The position numbers and the translations under genes were made by a program. From contig NZ_CP104861.1 in assembly GCF_025426255.1 (NCBI RefSeq), positions 4,278,001-4,342,000 of the forward strand: a stretch of DNA of 64,000 nucleotides, given 5' to 3'. The notes below the pieces were generated by a model. It saw only the letters and a list, made by a program, of their open reading frames with translations. It searched no databases and was not told the DNA's origin. Below, one piece after another: positions 8,090 to 16,047 of the stretch. The first letter of the stretch is position 1. Each line of letters starts with the position of its first letter. This DNA is from Pseudomonas fragi. GTDB taxonomy: Bacteria; Pseudomonadota; Gammaproteobacteria; Pseudomonadales; Pseudomonadaceae.

Positions 8090-8944
8090 ATGAATCAGTC
8101 CGCGCAGGCCTTGGCCGCTCATCCAACTCTCGTCACCGAGACCCGCCCCGCAGCGAGGCAAACCGTCGTGGCAGCAAACGCCAACGTCAAACTCAAGGTC
8201 CAGGACCTGCATAAAAGTTACGCTGAGCATCAGGTACTCAAGGGCGTTTCACTCAATGCCCGCAACGGAGACGTGATCAGCCTGATCGGCGCCAGCGGCT
8301 CCGGCAAAAGCACCCTGCTACGGTGCATCAACTTTCTTGAACAGCCAGACGCCGGGGTGATAACCCTCGACGGCATCAGCATTGAAATGCGTCAAGGCCG
8401 ATCCGGCACTCAGGCACCGCATCAGGCGCAGTTGCAAAACCTGCGCACCCGCCTGTCGATGGTGTTTCAGCACTTCAACCTGTGGAGCCACATGACTGTG
8501 ATGGAAAACATCTGCATGGCTCCGCGTCGGGTGTTGGGGGTGAGCGCTGCGCAGGCGCAAGAGCGTGCGCGAATGTACCTGGACAAGGTCGGTTTGCCGG
8601 GCAGGGTAGCGGATCAATACCCGGCTTTCCTTTCCGGTGGCCAACAACAACGGGTGGCAATTGCCCGTGCCCTGGCCATGGAGCCGGAGATCATATTGTT
8701 CGACGAACCCACTTCGGCGCTTGACCCAGAGCTGGTAGGTGAAGTCCTTAAAGTCATACAGACGTTGGCTGAGGAAGGTCGTACCATGCTGATGGTCACC
8801 CACGAAATGGGCTTTGCCAGACAGGTGTCGAGCCAGGTGCTGTTTCTGCATCAGGGCCGGGTCGAGGAACAGGGTGGTGCCGAGATTCTGGATCAACCGA
8901 ACAGCGAACGCTTGCAGCAATTTCTCTCTAACCGCTTGAAGTGA
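8090..8944 (+). CDS. ABC transporter ATP-binding protein, HisP/ArtP type
   Basis: 284 residues. Walker A is GASGSGKST, Q-loop VFQHFNLWSHMT, signature LSGGQQQR, Walker B IILFDEPTSALDP, H-loop VTHEMGFAR, all intact. A low-complexity leader of about 40 residues before LKVQDLHKSYAEHQ is longer than in most homologues, so the true start may be internal, but the ATG at 8090 fits the four-base spacing from the permease stop. It powers import of the polar amino acid recognised by the binding protein. Confidence 0.92.
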   Translation: MNQSAQALAAHPTLVTETRPAARQTVVAANANVKLKVQDLHKSYAEHQVLKGVSLNARNGDVISLIGASGSGKSTLLRCINFLEQPDAGVITLDGISIEMRQGRSGTQAPHQAQLQNLRTRLSMVFQHFNLWSHMTVMENICMAPRRVLGVSAAQAQERARMYLDKVGLPGRVADQYPAFLSGGQQQRVAIARALAMEPEIILFDEPTSALDPELVGEVLKVIQTLAEEGRTMLMVTHEMGFARQVSSQVLFLHQGRVEEQGGAEILDQPNSERLQQFLSNRLK

Positions 8945-9456
8945 ACACGACATTGACCATGGACCCAAAGGCCACCGGCCACCGTTCCTCCCCTGCACTG
9001 GATCGCATCGATGAGGCCATTATCGATGTGTTGCGCCACCAGGGACGTATCACTTACGAGAAACTCTCTGCACTGGTCCACCTGACACCCAGGCCGTGCC
9101 TGGAGCGCGTGCGCAAGCTGGAGCGGCGCGGAGTGATTCGTGGTTACGGCGCGATCATTGATGTGCAAATGGTCTCGCCAGGGCTGTCGCTGCTGGTACT
9201 GGTGGCCCTCTCCAACCAGAGCGGGCGCTCGGCACAGAAAGCCTTCGAAGCCTGCGTCAAAGCCTGCCCCCAGGTATTTGAATGCCAATTGATCAGCGGC
9301 CCCTTCGATTACAGCCTGCGCATGCGCTGCCGGGACATGGAGCACTATCGGGTACTGACCGAAACCTGGTTGAACAATGACGAGTTGCACATTGACAAGC
9401 TGGTGGCGCATCCAGAGTTGGCCGTGGTGAAAAATACCACCACAGAGCTGGCTTGA
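8941..9456 (+). CDS. Lrp/AsnC-family regulator
   Basis: About 171 residues from the overlapping GTG (a four-base overlap with the ATPase stop), or 165 from the ATG at 8959. N-terminal helix-turn-helix (LDRIDEAIIDVLRHQGRITY...RPCLERVRKLERRGVIRGY) and C-terminal RAM ligand-binding domain (SLLVLVALSNQ...VFECQLISGPFDYSLRM). Lrp proteins sense amino acids, so it probably reports ornithine, citrulline or arginine and controls the cluster it closes. A strong hairpin follows the stop. Confidence 0.88.
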   Translation: MNTTLTMDPKATGHRSSPALDRIDEAIIDVLRHQGRITYEKLSALVHLTPRPCLERVRKLERRGVIRGYGAIIDVQMVSPGLSLLVLVALSNQSGRSAQKAFEACVKACPQVFECQLISGPFDYSLRMRCRDMEHYRVLTETWLNNDELHIDKLVAHPELAVVKNTTTELA

Positions 9457-9458
9457 AC

Positions 9459-9495
9459 CCGATCCACCCCACATCCCTGATGTGAGGTGGATCGG
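9459..9495 (+). terminator. Hairpin ending the ABC/Lrp operon
   Basis: CCGATCCACC pairs with GGTGGATCGG, extended after one mismatch by CACAT/ATGTG around a five-base loop. It starts three bases after the Lrp-type stop. The T-run is poor (TAGATCTTATT), so it may be only partly efficient. Confidence 0.6.
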
Positions 9496-9607
9496 TAGAT
9501 CTTATTCAGGAACAATCCTTGCATGCTTTCATCACACAGCCCACCACCCCGGCGCTGTGTTTTGTGTCTGCCCTACCCGGGCAGCATTAGCCTCATGGAG
9601 ATACACA

Positions 9608-10177
9608 ATGTCTACCTCCCCTGTCACGTTGATGGTTGCGCGCCGTGTCGCCAAAGGTCGCTATCAGGAATTAATTGCCTGGCTGCATGAAGGCGAACAG
9701 TTGGCCACGGACTTTCCCGGTTATCTGGGCTCCGGCGTATTGGCTCCGCCTGCAGGCGATGACGAGTTTCAAATCATTTTCCGCTTTGCCGACGAATCCA
9801 CCCTGCACGCCTGGGAGCATTCGGTCTCGCGCAAAGCCTGGTTGCTACGCGGCAGCGACTTGTTCGCCGACCCTTCCGAGCACCGTGTCAGCGGTATCGA
9901 CGGCTGGTTTGGCGCTGCCGGGCAGCGACCACCGCGCTGGAAGCAAGCCGTTGCCATCTGGCTGGCATTTTTCCCTGTCTCGCTATTGTTCAACTTTGTG
10001 TGCGCACCATTATTGGGCGAGTTGAGTTTGTTGCCACGGGTACTGGTCAGCACTCTGGCCCTGACACCGCTGATGGTTTATCTGTTTATTCCACTGTCTA
10101 CGCACTTGCTTGCCAGCTGGCTGCACAGCACGCCGGGCAAACCCATGCGCAACACGATTGCGACACAGCGCAACTAA
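9608..10177 (+). CDS. Antibiotic-biosynthesis-monooxygenase (ABM) domain membrane protein
   Basis: 189 residues from the ATG at 9608, which has GGAG seven bases upstream; the frame opens earlier but the added residues are not family-like. Residues 1-95 form an ABM ferredoxin-like domain (PVTLMVARRVAKGRYQELIAW, then a repeat ending in WLLRGSDLF). Residues about 115-170 carry two predicted membrane helices (AVAIWLAFFPVSLLFNFV and VLVSTLALTPLMVYLFIPLS). Such ABM-DUF membrane proteins are common in pseudomonads but have no agreed function. It lies alone between the Lrp gene and folM. Confidence 0.8.
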   Translation: MSTSPVTLMVARRVAKGRYQELIAWLHEGEQLATDFPGYLGSGVLAPPAGDDEFQIIFRFADESTLHAWEHSVSRKAWLLRGSDLFADPSEHRVSGIDGWFGAAGQRPPRWKQAVAIWLAFFPVSLLFNFVCAPLLGELSLLPRVLVSTLALTPLMVYLFIPLSTHLLASWLHSTPGKPMRNTIATQRN

Positions 10178-10266
10178 AACTCGGGCTTGGGCGTTATGTC
10201 GCGCACGCTGGTATAGTTTTGCCACTGCGCCGCGACTGTTTCCGGCTTTTGTGCACTGAGTCCGTC

Positions 10267-10977
10267 ATGCCCACTTCTTCAGCTCCGATCCTGATCACCG
10301 GTGCAGGCCAACGTATTGGCCTGCACTGTGCGCAGCAATTGCTGGCAGACGGCTACCCGGTGATTTTCAGCTATCGCAGCGAAAAACCCGGGGTGCAAAC
10401 CCTACGTGACCTGGGCGCTACTGCGTTGTTTGCCGACTTCTCGACCGAGGCCGGCATTCTTGATTTTATCGAGCGTCTTAAAAACCACACCCCCAGCTTG
10501 CGCGCGATTGTCCACAACGCCTCAGCTTGGCTGGCAGAAACGCCAGGCACAGAAACCAGCGCCTTCATGCAAATGTTCAGCGTGCACATGCTCGCGCCGT
10601 ACCTGATCAACCTGCATTGCAGCGAACTGCTCAAGCACTCGAGCCCGGCGGACATTGTGCATATCAGCGATGATGTGACGCGCAAGGGCAGCAGCAAGCA
10701 CATTGCCTATTGCGCGACCAAGGCCGGGCTTGAAAGCCTGACCTTGTCGTTCGCGGCTAAACTGGCACCACGGATCAAAGTCAACGGCATCGCCCCGGCC
10801 ATGCTGTTGTTCAACCCTGACGACGATGCGGCGTACCGCACCAAAGCGCTGGCCAAATCCGTACTGGGCATCGAGCCCGGTGCCGAGGTGATCTACCAGA
10901 GCCTGCGCTATCTGCTGGATAACCCCCATGTGACCGGCACTACCCTGACCGTCAATGGCGGCCGGCATCTAAAATAA
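10267..10977 (+). CDS. folM: Dihydromonapterin reductase, short-chain dehydrogenase
   Basis: 236 residues of an SDR enzyme. The cofactor loop is GAGQRIG at the N-terminus and the catalytic pair is YCATK. Sequence and position directly before folE and folX match FolM, which reduces dihydromonapterin to tetrahydromonapterin, the cofactor of phenylalanine hydroxylase in Pseudomonas. The open frame extends upstream to 10000 but overlaps the preceding gene; the ATG at 10267 gives family length. A sequence TATAGT at about 10211-10216 could be a -10 element. The gene is 24 bp ahead of folE, so likely one operon. Confidence 0.88.
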   Translation: MPTSSAPILITGAGQRIGLHCAQQLLADGYPVIFSYRSEKPGVQTLRDLGATALFADFSTEAGILDFIERLKNHTPSLRAIVHNASAWLAETPGTETSAFMQMFSVHMLAPYLINLHCSELLKHSSPADIVHISDDVTRKGSSKHIAYCATKAGLESLTLSFAAKLAPRIKVNGIAPAMLLFNPDDDAAYRTKALAKSVLGIEPGAEVIYQSLRYLLDNPHVTGTTLTVNGGRHLK

Positions 10978-11001
10978 GCCGTCCCGCGAGGAAGTATTTT
11001 C

Positions 11002-11562
11002 ATGAGTGCATCACTGCCCGGGCATTACCGCAATATCCTCATTGGTCTTGGCGAAGACCCTGAGCGCGAAGGCTTGCTCGACACCCCAAAGCGCGCCGCC
11101 AAAGCCATGCAATACCTGTGTCATGGCTACGAGCAGAGCCTTGAAACCATCGTCAACGGGGCTCTGTTCGCCTCGGACAGCGATGAGATGGTGATCGTGG
11201 CCAACATCGAGTTGTATTCACTCTGCGAGCACCATCTGCTGCCCTTTATCGGCAAGGCCCATGTAGCTTACATCCCGACCGGCCAAGTGCTGGGGCTGTC
11301 GAAAATCGCCCGCATCGTCGACATGTTCGCCCGTCGCCTGCAAATCCAGGAAAACCTCACCCGGGAAATCGCCGACGCCATTCAGAGCGTCACCCAGGCC
11401 GCTGGTGTGGCCGTGGTGATTGAAGCCCAGCACATGTGCATGATGATGCGCGGTGTAGAAAAACAGAATTCGACCATGAACACCTCGGTCATGCTCGGCG
11501 CCTTTCGCGAATCGAGTACCCGCATGGAATTCTTGCAACTGATTGGACGGAGCAAGTCGTAA
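11002..11562 (+). CDS. folE: GTP cyclohydrolase I
   Basis: 186 residues. Converts GTP to 7,8-dihydroneopterin triphosphate, first step of folate and pterin synthesis. Zinc ligands are visible in SLCEHHLLPF and in HMCMMMRGV; other conserved segments are LLDTPKRAAKAM and the C-terminal REFLQLI-like EFLQLIG. Ribosome site GAGGAAG precedes the ATG. The stop TAA shares its last base with the folX ATG (TAATG), implying coupled translation. Pseudomonads often carry two folE genes; this copy is the one grouped with folM and folX. A folE gene is among those reported as light-induced in P. putida. Confidence 0.95.
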   Translation: MSASLPGHYRNILIGLGEDPEREGLLDTPKRAAKAMQYLCHGYEQSLETIVNGALFASDSDEMVIVANIELYSLCEHHLLPFIGKAHVAYIPTGQVLGLSKIARIVDMFARRLQIQENLTREIADAIQSVTQAAGVAVVIEAQHMCMMMRGVEKQNSTMNTSVMLGAFRESSTRMEFLQLIGRSKS

Positions 11563-11948
11563 TGTCACAACTTCAGCCAGGAATGGCCCGCATTCGCGTC
11601 AAAGATCTGTGCCTGCGCACCTATATCGGCATCAATGAGGAAGAAATCCTCAATAAGCAGGATGTATTGATCAACCTCACCATCCTCTACGCGGCGCAAG
11701 AGGCAGTACGCGATAACGATATCGACCACGCACTCAATTACCGCACCATCACCAAGGCCGTGATCCAGCACGTCGAAGAAAACCGCTTCGCCCTGCTGGA
11801 GCGCCTGACCCAGGAGTTGCTGGACCTGGTGATGGCCAACGCGGCCGTGCTGTATGCCGAAGTCGAAGTCGACAAGCCGCACGCGCTGCGCTATGCCGAA
11901 TCGGTGTCGATTACCCTGGCGGCGAGCCGCCAGGCTGCAACCTCTTAA
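11562..11948 (+). CDS. folX: Dihydroneopterin triphosphate 2'-epimerase
   Basis: 128 residues of the FolB/FolX T-fold family. FolX epimerises dihydroneopterin triphosphate to dihydromonapterin triphosphate, feeding FolM. The sequence RIRVKDLCLRTYIGINEEE and DHALNYRTITKAV are typical; the shape closer to FolX than FolB and the neighbours folM/folE support this choice. Translation is coupled to folE through a TAATG junction. The three genes form a tetrahydromonapterin pathway starting from GTP. Confidence 0.88.
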   Translation: MSQLQPGMARIRVKDLCLRTYIGINEEEILNKQDVLINLTILYAAQEAVRDNDIDHALNYRTITKAVIQHVEENRFALLERLTQELLDLVMANAAVLYAEVEVDKPHALRYAESVSITLAASRQAATS

Positions 11949-11962
11949 CCTCGGTGAAACCC

Positions 11963-12259
11963 ATGACAGCCCAAGAACAACTTGAACTCGAAGCCGCGGC
12001 CTTTCGTCGCCTTGTTGCGCATCTGGACAGCCGCAAGGACGTGCAAAATATTGACCTGATGAACCTCTCGGGTTTCTGTCGCAATTGCCTGTCCAAGTGG
12101 TACAAGGCAGCGGCTGACGAGCGCCAGATCGACATCAGCCTCGATGACGCCCGTGAAGTGGTATACGGCATGCCGTATGCCGAGTGGAAATCCCTATACC
12201 AGAAAGAAGCCAGCGCCGAGCAGGCGGCGGCGTTTGCCCAAGGAAAAAAGCATGACTGA
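11963..12259 (+). CDS. DUF1244 family protein
   Basis: 98 residues, recognised by the conserved core NLSGFCRNCLSKWYKAAADE, which has two cysteines three apart. Function unknown; the family is widespread in Proteobacteria and is small and soluble. Start chosen at the ATG at 11963; an in-frame GTG sits three codons earlier. It follows folX by 14 bp and overlaps the next gene by eight bases, so it is transcribed with the pterin genes. Confidence 0.85.
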   Translation: MTAQEQLELEAAAFRRLVAHLDSRKDVQNIDLMNLSGFCRNCLSKWYKAAADERQIDISLDDAREVVYGMPYAEWKSLYQKEASAEQAAAFAQGKKHD

Positions 12260-12593
12260 CTTGAACACCCTGCGCGCCAGCCTCACCAGCGGCGAACACG
12301 TTTTTGCCGATACCCTGGCGTTTATCGCAGCGCACTACGATTACCAGCCACAGGCCTTCAACAACGGTGGCGTGGAAAACGCTGCCGGGCAGAACGAAGG
12401 TTCATGCAAGACTCTGGGCCTGGCCCTGCTGGAAGGCCTGAGCGATCAGGAGTCGTTGCTGGCCTTCGGCGAGCACTACCGCTCGGTACTGGCCACCCCC
12501 GAAGGCACTGACCACAGCAATATCCGTGCACTGATTACCCACGGCCTGGCCGGGGTCAAATTCGACGCCCAGCCGCTGACGCGCAAGGCGTAA
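12252..12593 (+). CDS. HopJ-family protein
   Basis: 113 residues of the HopJ family (ASLTSGEHVFADTLAFIAAHYDY, FNNGGVENAAGQNEGSCK). The name comes from a P. syringae protein once listed as a type III effector, but homologues are common in non-pathogens without such a system, so a housekeeping role is likelier here. The ATG lies inside the end of the DUF1244 gene (ATGACTGA), indicating coupling. The stop is followed by a REP pair and a bidirectional terminator. Confidence 0.85.
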   Translation: MTDLNTLRASLTSGEHVFADTLAFIAAHYDYQPQAFNNGGVENAAGQNEGSCKTLGLALLEGLSDQESLLAFGEHYRSVLATPEGTDHSNIRALITHGLAGVKFDAQPLTRKA

Positions 12594-12602
12594 TCCCAAC
12601 CT

Positions 12603-12691
12603 GTAGCCGCTGCCGAAGGCTGCGATGGGGTGCGCAGCAACCCGCTTTTGAAGGTTCTTCGAACCTTATCGCAGCCTTTGGTAGCGGCTAC
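12603..12691. repeat. REP-family A inverted pair (BIME-like)
   Basis: GTAGCCGCTGCCGAAGGCTG at the left end is mirrored by CAGCCTTTGGTAGCGGCTAC at the right; the middle carries a AAGGTTC-TTC-GAACCTT hairpin. Same core as the repeats at 6569, 20529, 46043 and 63098. Confidence 0.8.
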
Positions 12692-12716
12692 GGGTTGTGG
12701 GGTTGGCACAAGACAC

Positions 12717-12744
12717 AAAAAAACCGGCCTAGGCCGGTTTTTTT
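12717..12744. terminator. Bidirectional terminator between HopJ gene and trxB
   Basis: A perfect palindrome CCGGCCTAGGCCGG flanked by A-run and T-run, so it can end transcripts from both the folM-HopJ operon and the convergent trxB gene, which stops at 12760. Confidence 0.85.
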
Positions 12745-12759
12745 TATTGGGGCGGGCTA

Positions 12760-13722
12760 TCAGAACTGGGCGTTCTGCAGGCCGTCCAGGTAGCGCTCGG
12801 CGTCCAGCGCAGCCATGCAACCAGCACCCGCCGAGGTGATGGCCTGACGGTAAACGTGGTCAGCCACGTCGCCCGCAGCAAACACACCTTCGATGCTGGT
12901 AGCCGTGGCGTTGCCTTCACGGCCGCCCTGCACAACCATGTAGCCGTCCTTGAGCTCCAGTTGGCCTTCGAACAACGAGGTGTTCGGCGTATGGCCAATG
13001 GCGATAAAGACGCCGTCGACTTTCAACTCGTCAAAGCTGCCGTCGTTGTTCTTCAGGCGGGCACCGGTCACGCCCATGTTGTCGCCCAACACTTCGTCCA
13101 GAGTCGCGTTCAACTTGAGCTCGATCTTGCCTTCAGCGACACGGGCGTGCAGCTTGTCGATCAGGATCTTCTCGGCACGGAACGTTTCACGACGGTGGAC
13201 CAGGGTCACTTTGCTGGCGATATTGGCCAGGTACAGCGCCTCTTCAACAGCAGTGTTGCCACCACCCACCACGGCAACCGGCTTGTTGCGGTAGAAGAAA
13301 CCGTCACAGGTCGCACAGGCCGAAACGCCCTTGCCCATGAACGCTTCTTCAGACGGCAGGCCCAGGTAACGGGCACTGGCGCCTGTCGCGATGATCAGCG
13401 AGTCGCAGGTGAAAGTGCCGCTGTCGCCCTTGAGGGTAAACGGCTTGTTTTTCAGATCCACTTCATTGATGTGGTCGAAAACAATTTCAGTCTCGAAACG
13501 CTCGGCGTGCTCGCGCATGCGCTCCATCAGTGCCGGGCCGGTCAGACCATGAACATCACCCGGCCAGTTGTCGACTTCAGTCGTGGTGGTCAATTGACCG
13601 CCAGCCTGCATGCCCGTGATCAGCAGTGGCTTGAGGTTGGCGCGGGCCGCGTAGACAGCGGCGCTGTAACCGGCAGGGCCGGAACCCAGAATAATCACAC
13701 GCGAATGACGTACTTCAGACAT
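12760..13722 (-). CDS. trxB: Thioredoxin reductase
   Basis: 320 residues. Reduces thioredoxin with NADPH through FAD and a redox disulfide. FAD-binding GSGPAGYSAA near residue 14, the redox-active CATC at 136-139, NADPH-binding VVGGGNTAVEEALYLA and the C-terminal FAAGDVADHVYRQ are all present. Single gene with its own leader. The leader (13723-14033) carries a nested inverted repeat. Pseudomonads often have two trxB genes; this is the copy beside cysZ. Confidence 0.95.
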   Translation of the reverse strand: MSEVRHSRVIILGSGPAGYSAAVYAARANLKPLLITGMQAGGQLTTTTEVDNWPGDVHGLTGPALMERMREHAERFETEIVFDHINEVDLKNKPFTLKGDSGTFTCDSLIIATGASARYLGLPSEEAFMGKGVSACATCDGFFYRNKPVAVVGGGNTAVEEALYLANIASKVTLVHRRETFRAEKILIDKLHARVAEGKIELKLNATLDEVLGDNMGVTGARLKNNDGSFDELKVDGVFIAIGHTPNTSLFEGQLELKDGYMVVQGGREGNATATSIEGVFAAGDVADHVYRQAITSAGAGCMAALDAERYLDGLQNAQF

Positions 13723-14033
13723 GACTCACTCCTATGACCGCCCGCATTGCAACCGGGTCGGAACGCCGCTTTACCGGCTGGAATAAAAAGAAACCGTAAA
13801 TCTGCCCAGGCTATGCCTGGAACGCGCAGATCCTGAAAAATATGGGTGAAGCATATAGAGGCCGCAGAGAGTAAGGAAATACGCATTAACAATCCAGCTC
13901 ATAGCGGGTCTCTATGTAGTCGAATCCGATTTTAGACGGCTTTGTTACAGTAATTGTCGAACCTGATACAAGACTTTCGCCTTGCGGATAAAGCCGTTAA
14001 GGTCGCCCGGTTTTCCACTGCTCGGAGCACTCT
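13723..14033. other. Divergent intergenic region trxB / cysZ (311 bases)
   Basis: No coding frame is supported. It holds promoters for trxB (minus) and cysZ (plus), neither with a clear consensus. At 13800-13831 there is a nested inverted repeat: outer ATCTGC/GCAGAT around inner CCAGGC-TAT-GCCTGG, which could fold in the trxB leader. Confidence 0.5.
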
Positions 14034-14795
14034 ATGCCCGCCCCCGTTCTCTCTGGCCCGCAGTATCTGCGTGAAGGCCTGAAATTGGTTCTCAGCCCCG
14101 GCTTGCGCCTGTTCGTGCTGCTGCCATTGCTGATCAATCTGGTGCTGTTCGTCGGATTGATTTACTTCGCCGGGCATCAATTCAGCCTATGGGTCGATGC
14201 CCTGATGCCGTCGCTGCCCAGCTGGCTGAGCTTCCTCAATTACGTGTTATGGCCACTGTTTGTCGTGCTGGTCGCGTTGATGGTGTTTTTCACCTTCACC
14301 ATGCTGGCCAACATCATTGCCGCGCCGTTTAACGGTTTTCTATCGGAAAAAGTCGAAGCCGTGGTACGCGGGGTCGATAACTCCCCGCCCTTCAGCTGGG
14401 CCGAACTGGCAGCAATGGTGCCGCGTACCCTGGCCCGCGAAATGCGCAAGCTGGGCTACTTTCTGCCGCGGGCCATTGCGTTGCTGATCCTGTCGTTTAT
14501 TCCGGTGCTCAACCTGATTGCCGCACCGTTATGGCTACTGTTCGGGATCTGGATGATGGCCATTCAGTACATCGACTACCCGGCCGACAACCACAAGCTG
14601 GGCTGGAACGAAATGCTCGCCTGGCTGCGCGAGAAGCGCTGGCAGAGCATGAGCTTTGGCGGCATCGTCTACCTGATGCTGCTGATCCCGGTGGTCAATA
14701 TCCTGATGATGCCCGCTGCCGTGGCCGGGGCGACTCTGTTCTGGGTACGCGAACGTGGCGATGAAGCACTGGCAGCCTCCAGCCGCAGCCGCTGA
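14034..14795 (+). CDS. cysZ: Sulfate transporter CysZ
   Basis: 253 residues, integral membrane. LSGPQYLREGLKLVLSPGLR at the N-terminus, long hydrophobic segments (about 25-50, 70-100, 145-180, 205-230) and the FNGFLSEKVEAVVRG loop match CysZ, a high-affinity sulfate permease supplying cysteine synthesis. Sulfate-activation genes cysD and cysNC lie 6-9 kb away in this window. ATG at 14034 is preceded by CTCGGAGCACTCT, with GGAG nine bases upstream. Confidence 0.92.
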   Translation: MPAPVLSGPQYLREGLKLVLSPGLRLFVLLPLLINLVLFVGLIYFAGHQFSLWVDALMPSLPSWLSFLNYVLWPLFVVLVALMVFFTFTMLANIIAAPFNGFLSEKVEAVVRGVDNSPPFSWAELAAMVPRTLAREMRKLGYFLPRAIALLILSFIPVLNLIAAPLWLLFGIWMMAIQYIDYPADNHKLGWNEMLAWLREKRWQSMSFGGIVYLMLLIPVVNILMMPAAVAGATLFWVRERGDEALAASSRSR

Positions 14796-14856
14796 CTTCA
14801 TAAATCCATCATCACCGTGACACATGGGCGTCATGACTCCAAAGCACACTGGGGTC

Positions 14857-16047
14857 ATGACCACAGCCCTGCATATCGCCCTGATCACCGACACCTTCGC
14901 GCCCGAAATCAATGGGGTCGCCAATACCCTTGGCCATCTATATGACGGTTTGCGCGCACGCAATCATCGCATTGAACTGATACGCCCACGCCAGACCGAC
15001 GATGGTAACCAGCGCAGCAACGACGGGCTGATGCTCTGCCGCGGCTGGCCGTTACCCGGTTATCCCGGCCTGCAATGGGGCCTGACCTCTACCCATCGCC
15101 TGACCAAACGCTGGCGCCAGCAACCCCCGGATGTGGTCTATATCGCCACAGAGGGACCGTTGGGCTTGTGTGCATTAAGGGTTGCCCGGCGTTTGGGCAT
15201 TACCGCGATCACCGGCTTTCACACCAATTTCCAGCAGTACTTGCGCCAACACGGCCTGACTCTGTTCACCCGCGCACTGACGCACTACCTGCGCTGGTTC
15301 CATAACCGTTCGGCGCTGACTCTGGTCCCCAGCACCAGCCAGCGCGTGGAACTTGAGCGCCGTCATTTCGAACGCCTGGATCTGCTCCCGCGTGGGGTCG
15401 ACAGCCAGCTGTTCAACCCTGCAAAACGCCAAAACGCCTTGCGCCAGAGTTGGGGACTCAGAGAAAACGACATTGCGCTGTTATATGTAGGACGCCTGGC
15501 TCCGGAAAAAAATCTCGACGCACTCAAGCGCTGTTTTGATGAGCTGCAAGCCCGTTATCCCGCACGCCGCTTCAAGCTGATTGTGGTGGGCGACGGAGCA
15601 AAACGCGCAGTACTGGAAGCAGCGTTGCCTGAAGCAATTTTCTGCGGGCAGCAGTCCGGACACGCGCTGGCTTGCCACTTCGCCAGCGCAGATGTGTTTT
15701 TGTTTCCGAGCCTGGGCGAGACATTTGGCAATGTGGTGCTCGAGGCCCAGGCTTCAGGTTTGGGCGTGGTCGCGTATGACGAAGCCGCTGCTGGCCTGCA
15801 TATCCGTCATGGTTACAACGGTGTGCTGGCCATGCCTGGCGATGAATACGCCTGGATCGAAGCTGCCTGCTGGCTGCTGGAAAACCCCGAGACCTTGCGC
15901 ACCCTGCGCCTCAATGCCCGCCGCCATGCCAGCCGCCAGAGCTGGCCGGGCATTATCGAACAGTTCGAAAACCAGTTGCAGCGGGCTTGCCAGGGCTGCG
16001 CTGGCGCAGCCGCAGCAGCGGTTCAAATCGCGGCGAAAAAAACTTAA
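14857..16047 (+). CDS. GT4-family glycosyltransferase
   Basis: About 396 residues, GT-B fold. N-terminal acceptor domain starts IALITDTFAPEINGVANTL; the C-terminal nucleotide-sugar domain has LLYVGRLAPEKNLD, VGDGAKRAVLE and the PSLGETFGNVVLEAQASG motif with the conserved glutamates. Relatives include GDP-mannose-dependent alpha-mannosyltransferases that act on membrane lipids or glycans; the exact substrate is not evident. Two in-frame starts, at 14824 and 14857, sit in copies of the same GTCATGAC octamer; I choose the second because GGGG lies upstream and it fits family starts. Convergent with the peroxidase gene, with a 4-base overlap of the coding ends. Confidence 0.82.
   Translation: MTTALHIALITDTFAPEINGVANTLGHLYDGLRARNHRIELIRPRQTDDGNQRSNDGLMLCRGWPLPGYPGLQWGLTSTHRLTKRWRQQPPDVVYIATEGPLGLCALRVARRLGITAITGFHTNFQQYLRQHGLTLFTRALTHYLRWFHNRSALTLVPSTSQRVELERRHFERLDLLPRGVDSQLFNPAKRQNALRQSWGLRENDIALLYVGRLAPEKNLDALKRCFDELQARYPARRFKLIVVGDGAKRAVLEAALPEAIFCGQQSGHALACHFASADVFLFPSLGETFGNVVLEAQASGLGVVAYDEAAAGLHIRHGYNGVLAMPGDEYAWIEAACWLLENPETLRTLRLNARRHASRQSWPGIIEQFENQLQRACQGCAGAAAAAVQIAAKKT

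Noticed and set aside
12252..12593. HopJ gene as a type III secretion effector
   Set aside because: No secretion genes, hrp box or chaperone nearby; it is coupled to housekeeping genes.
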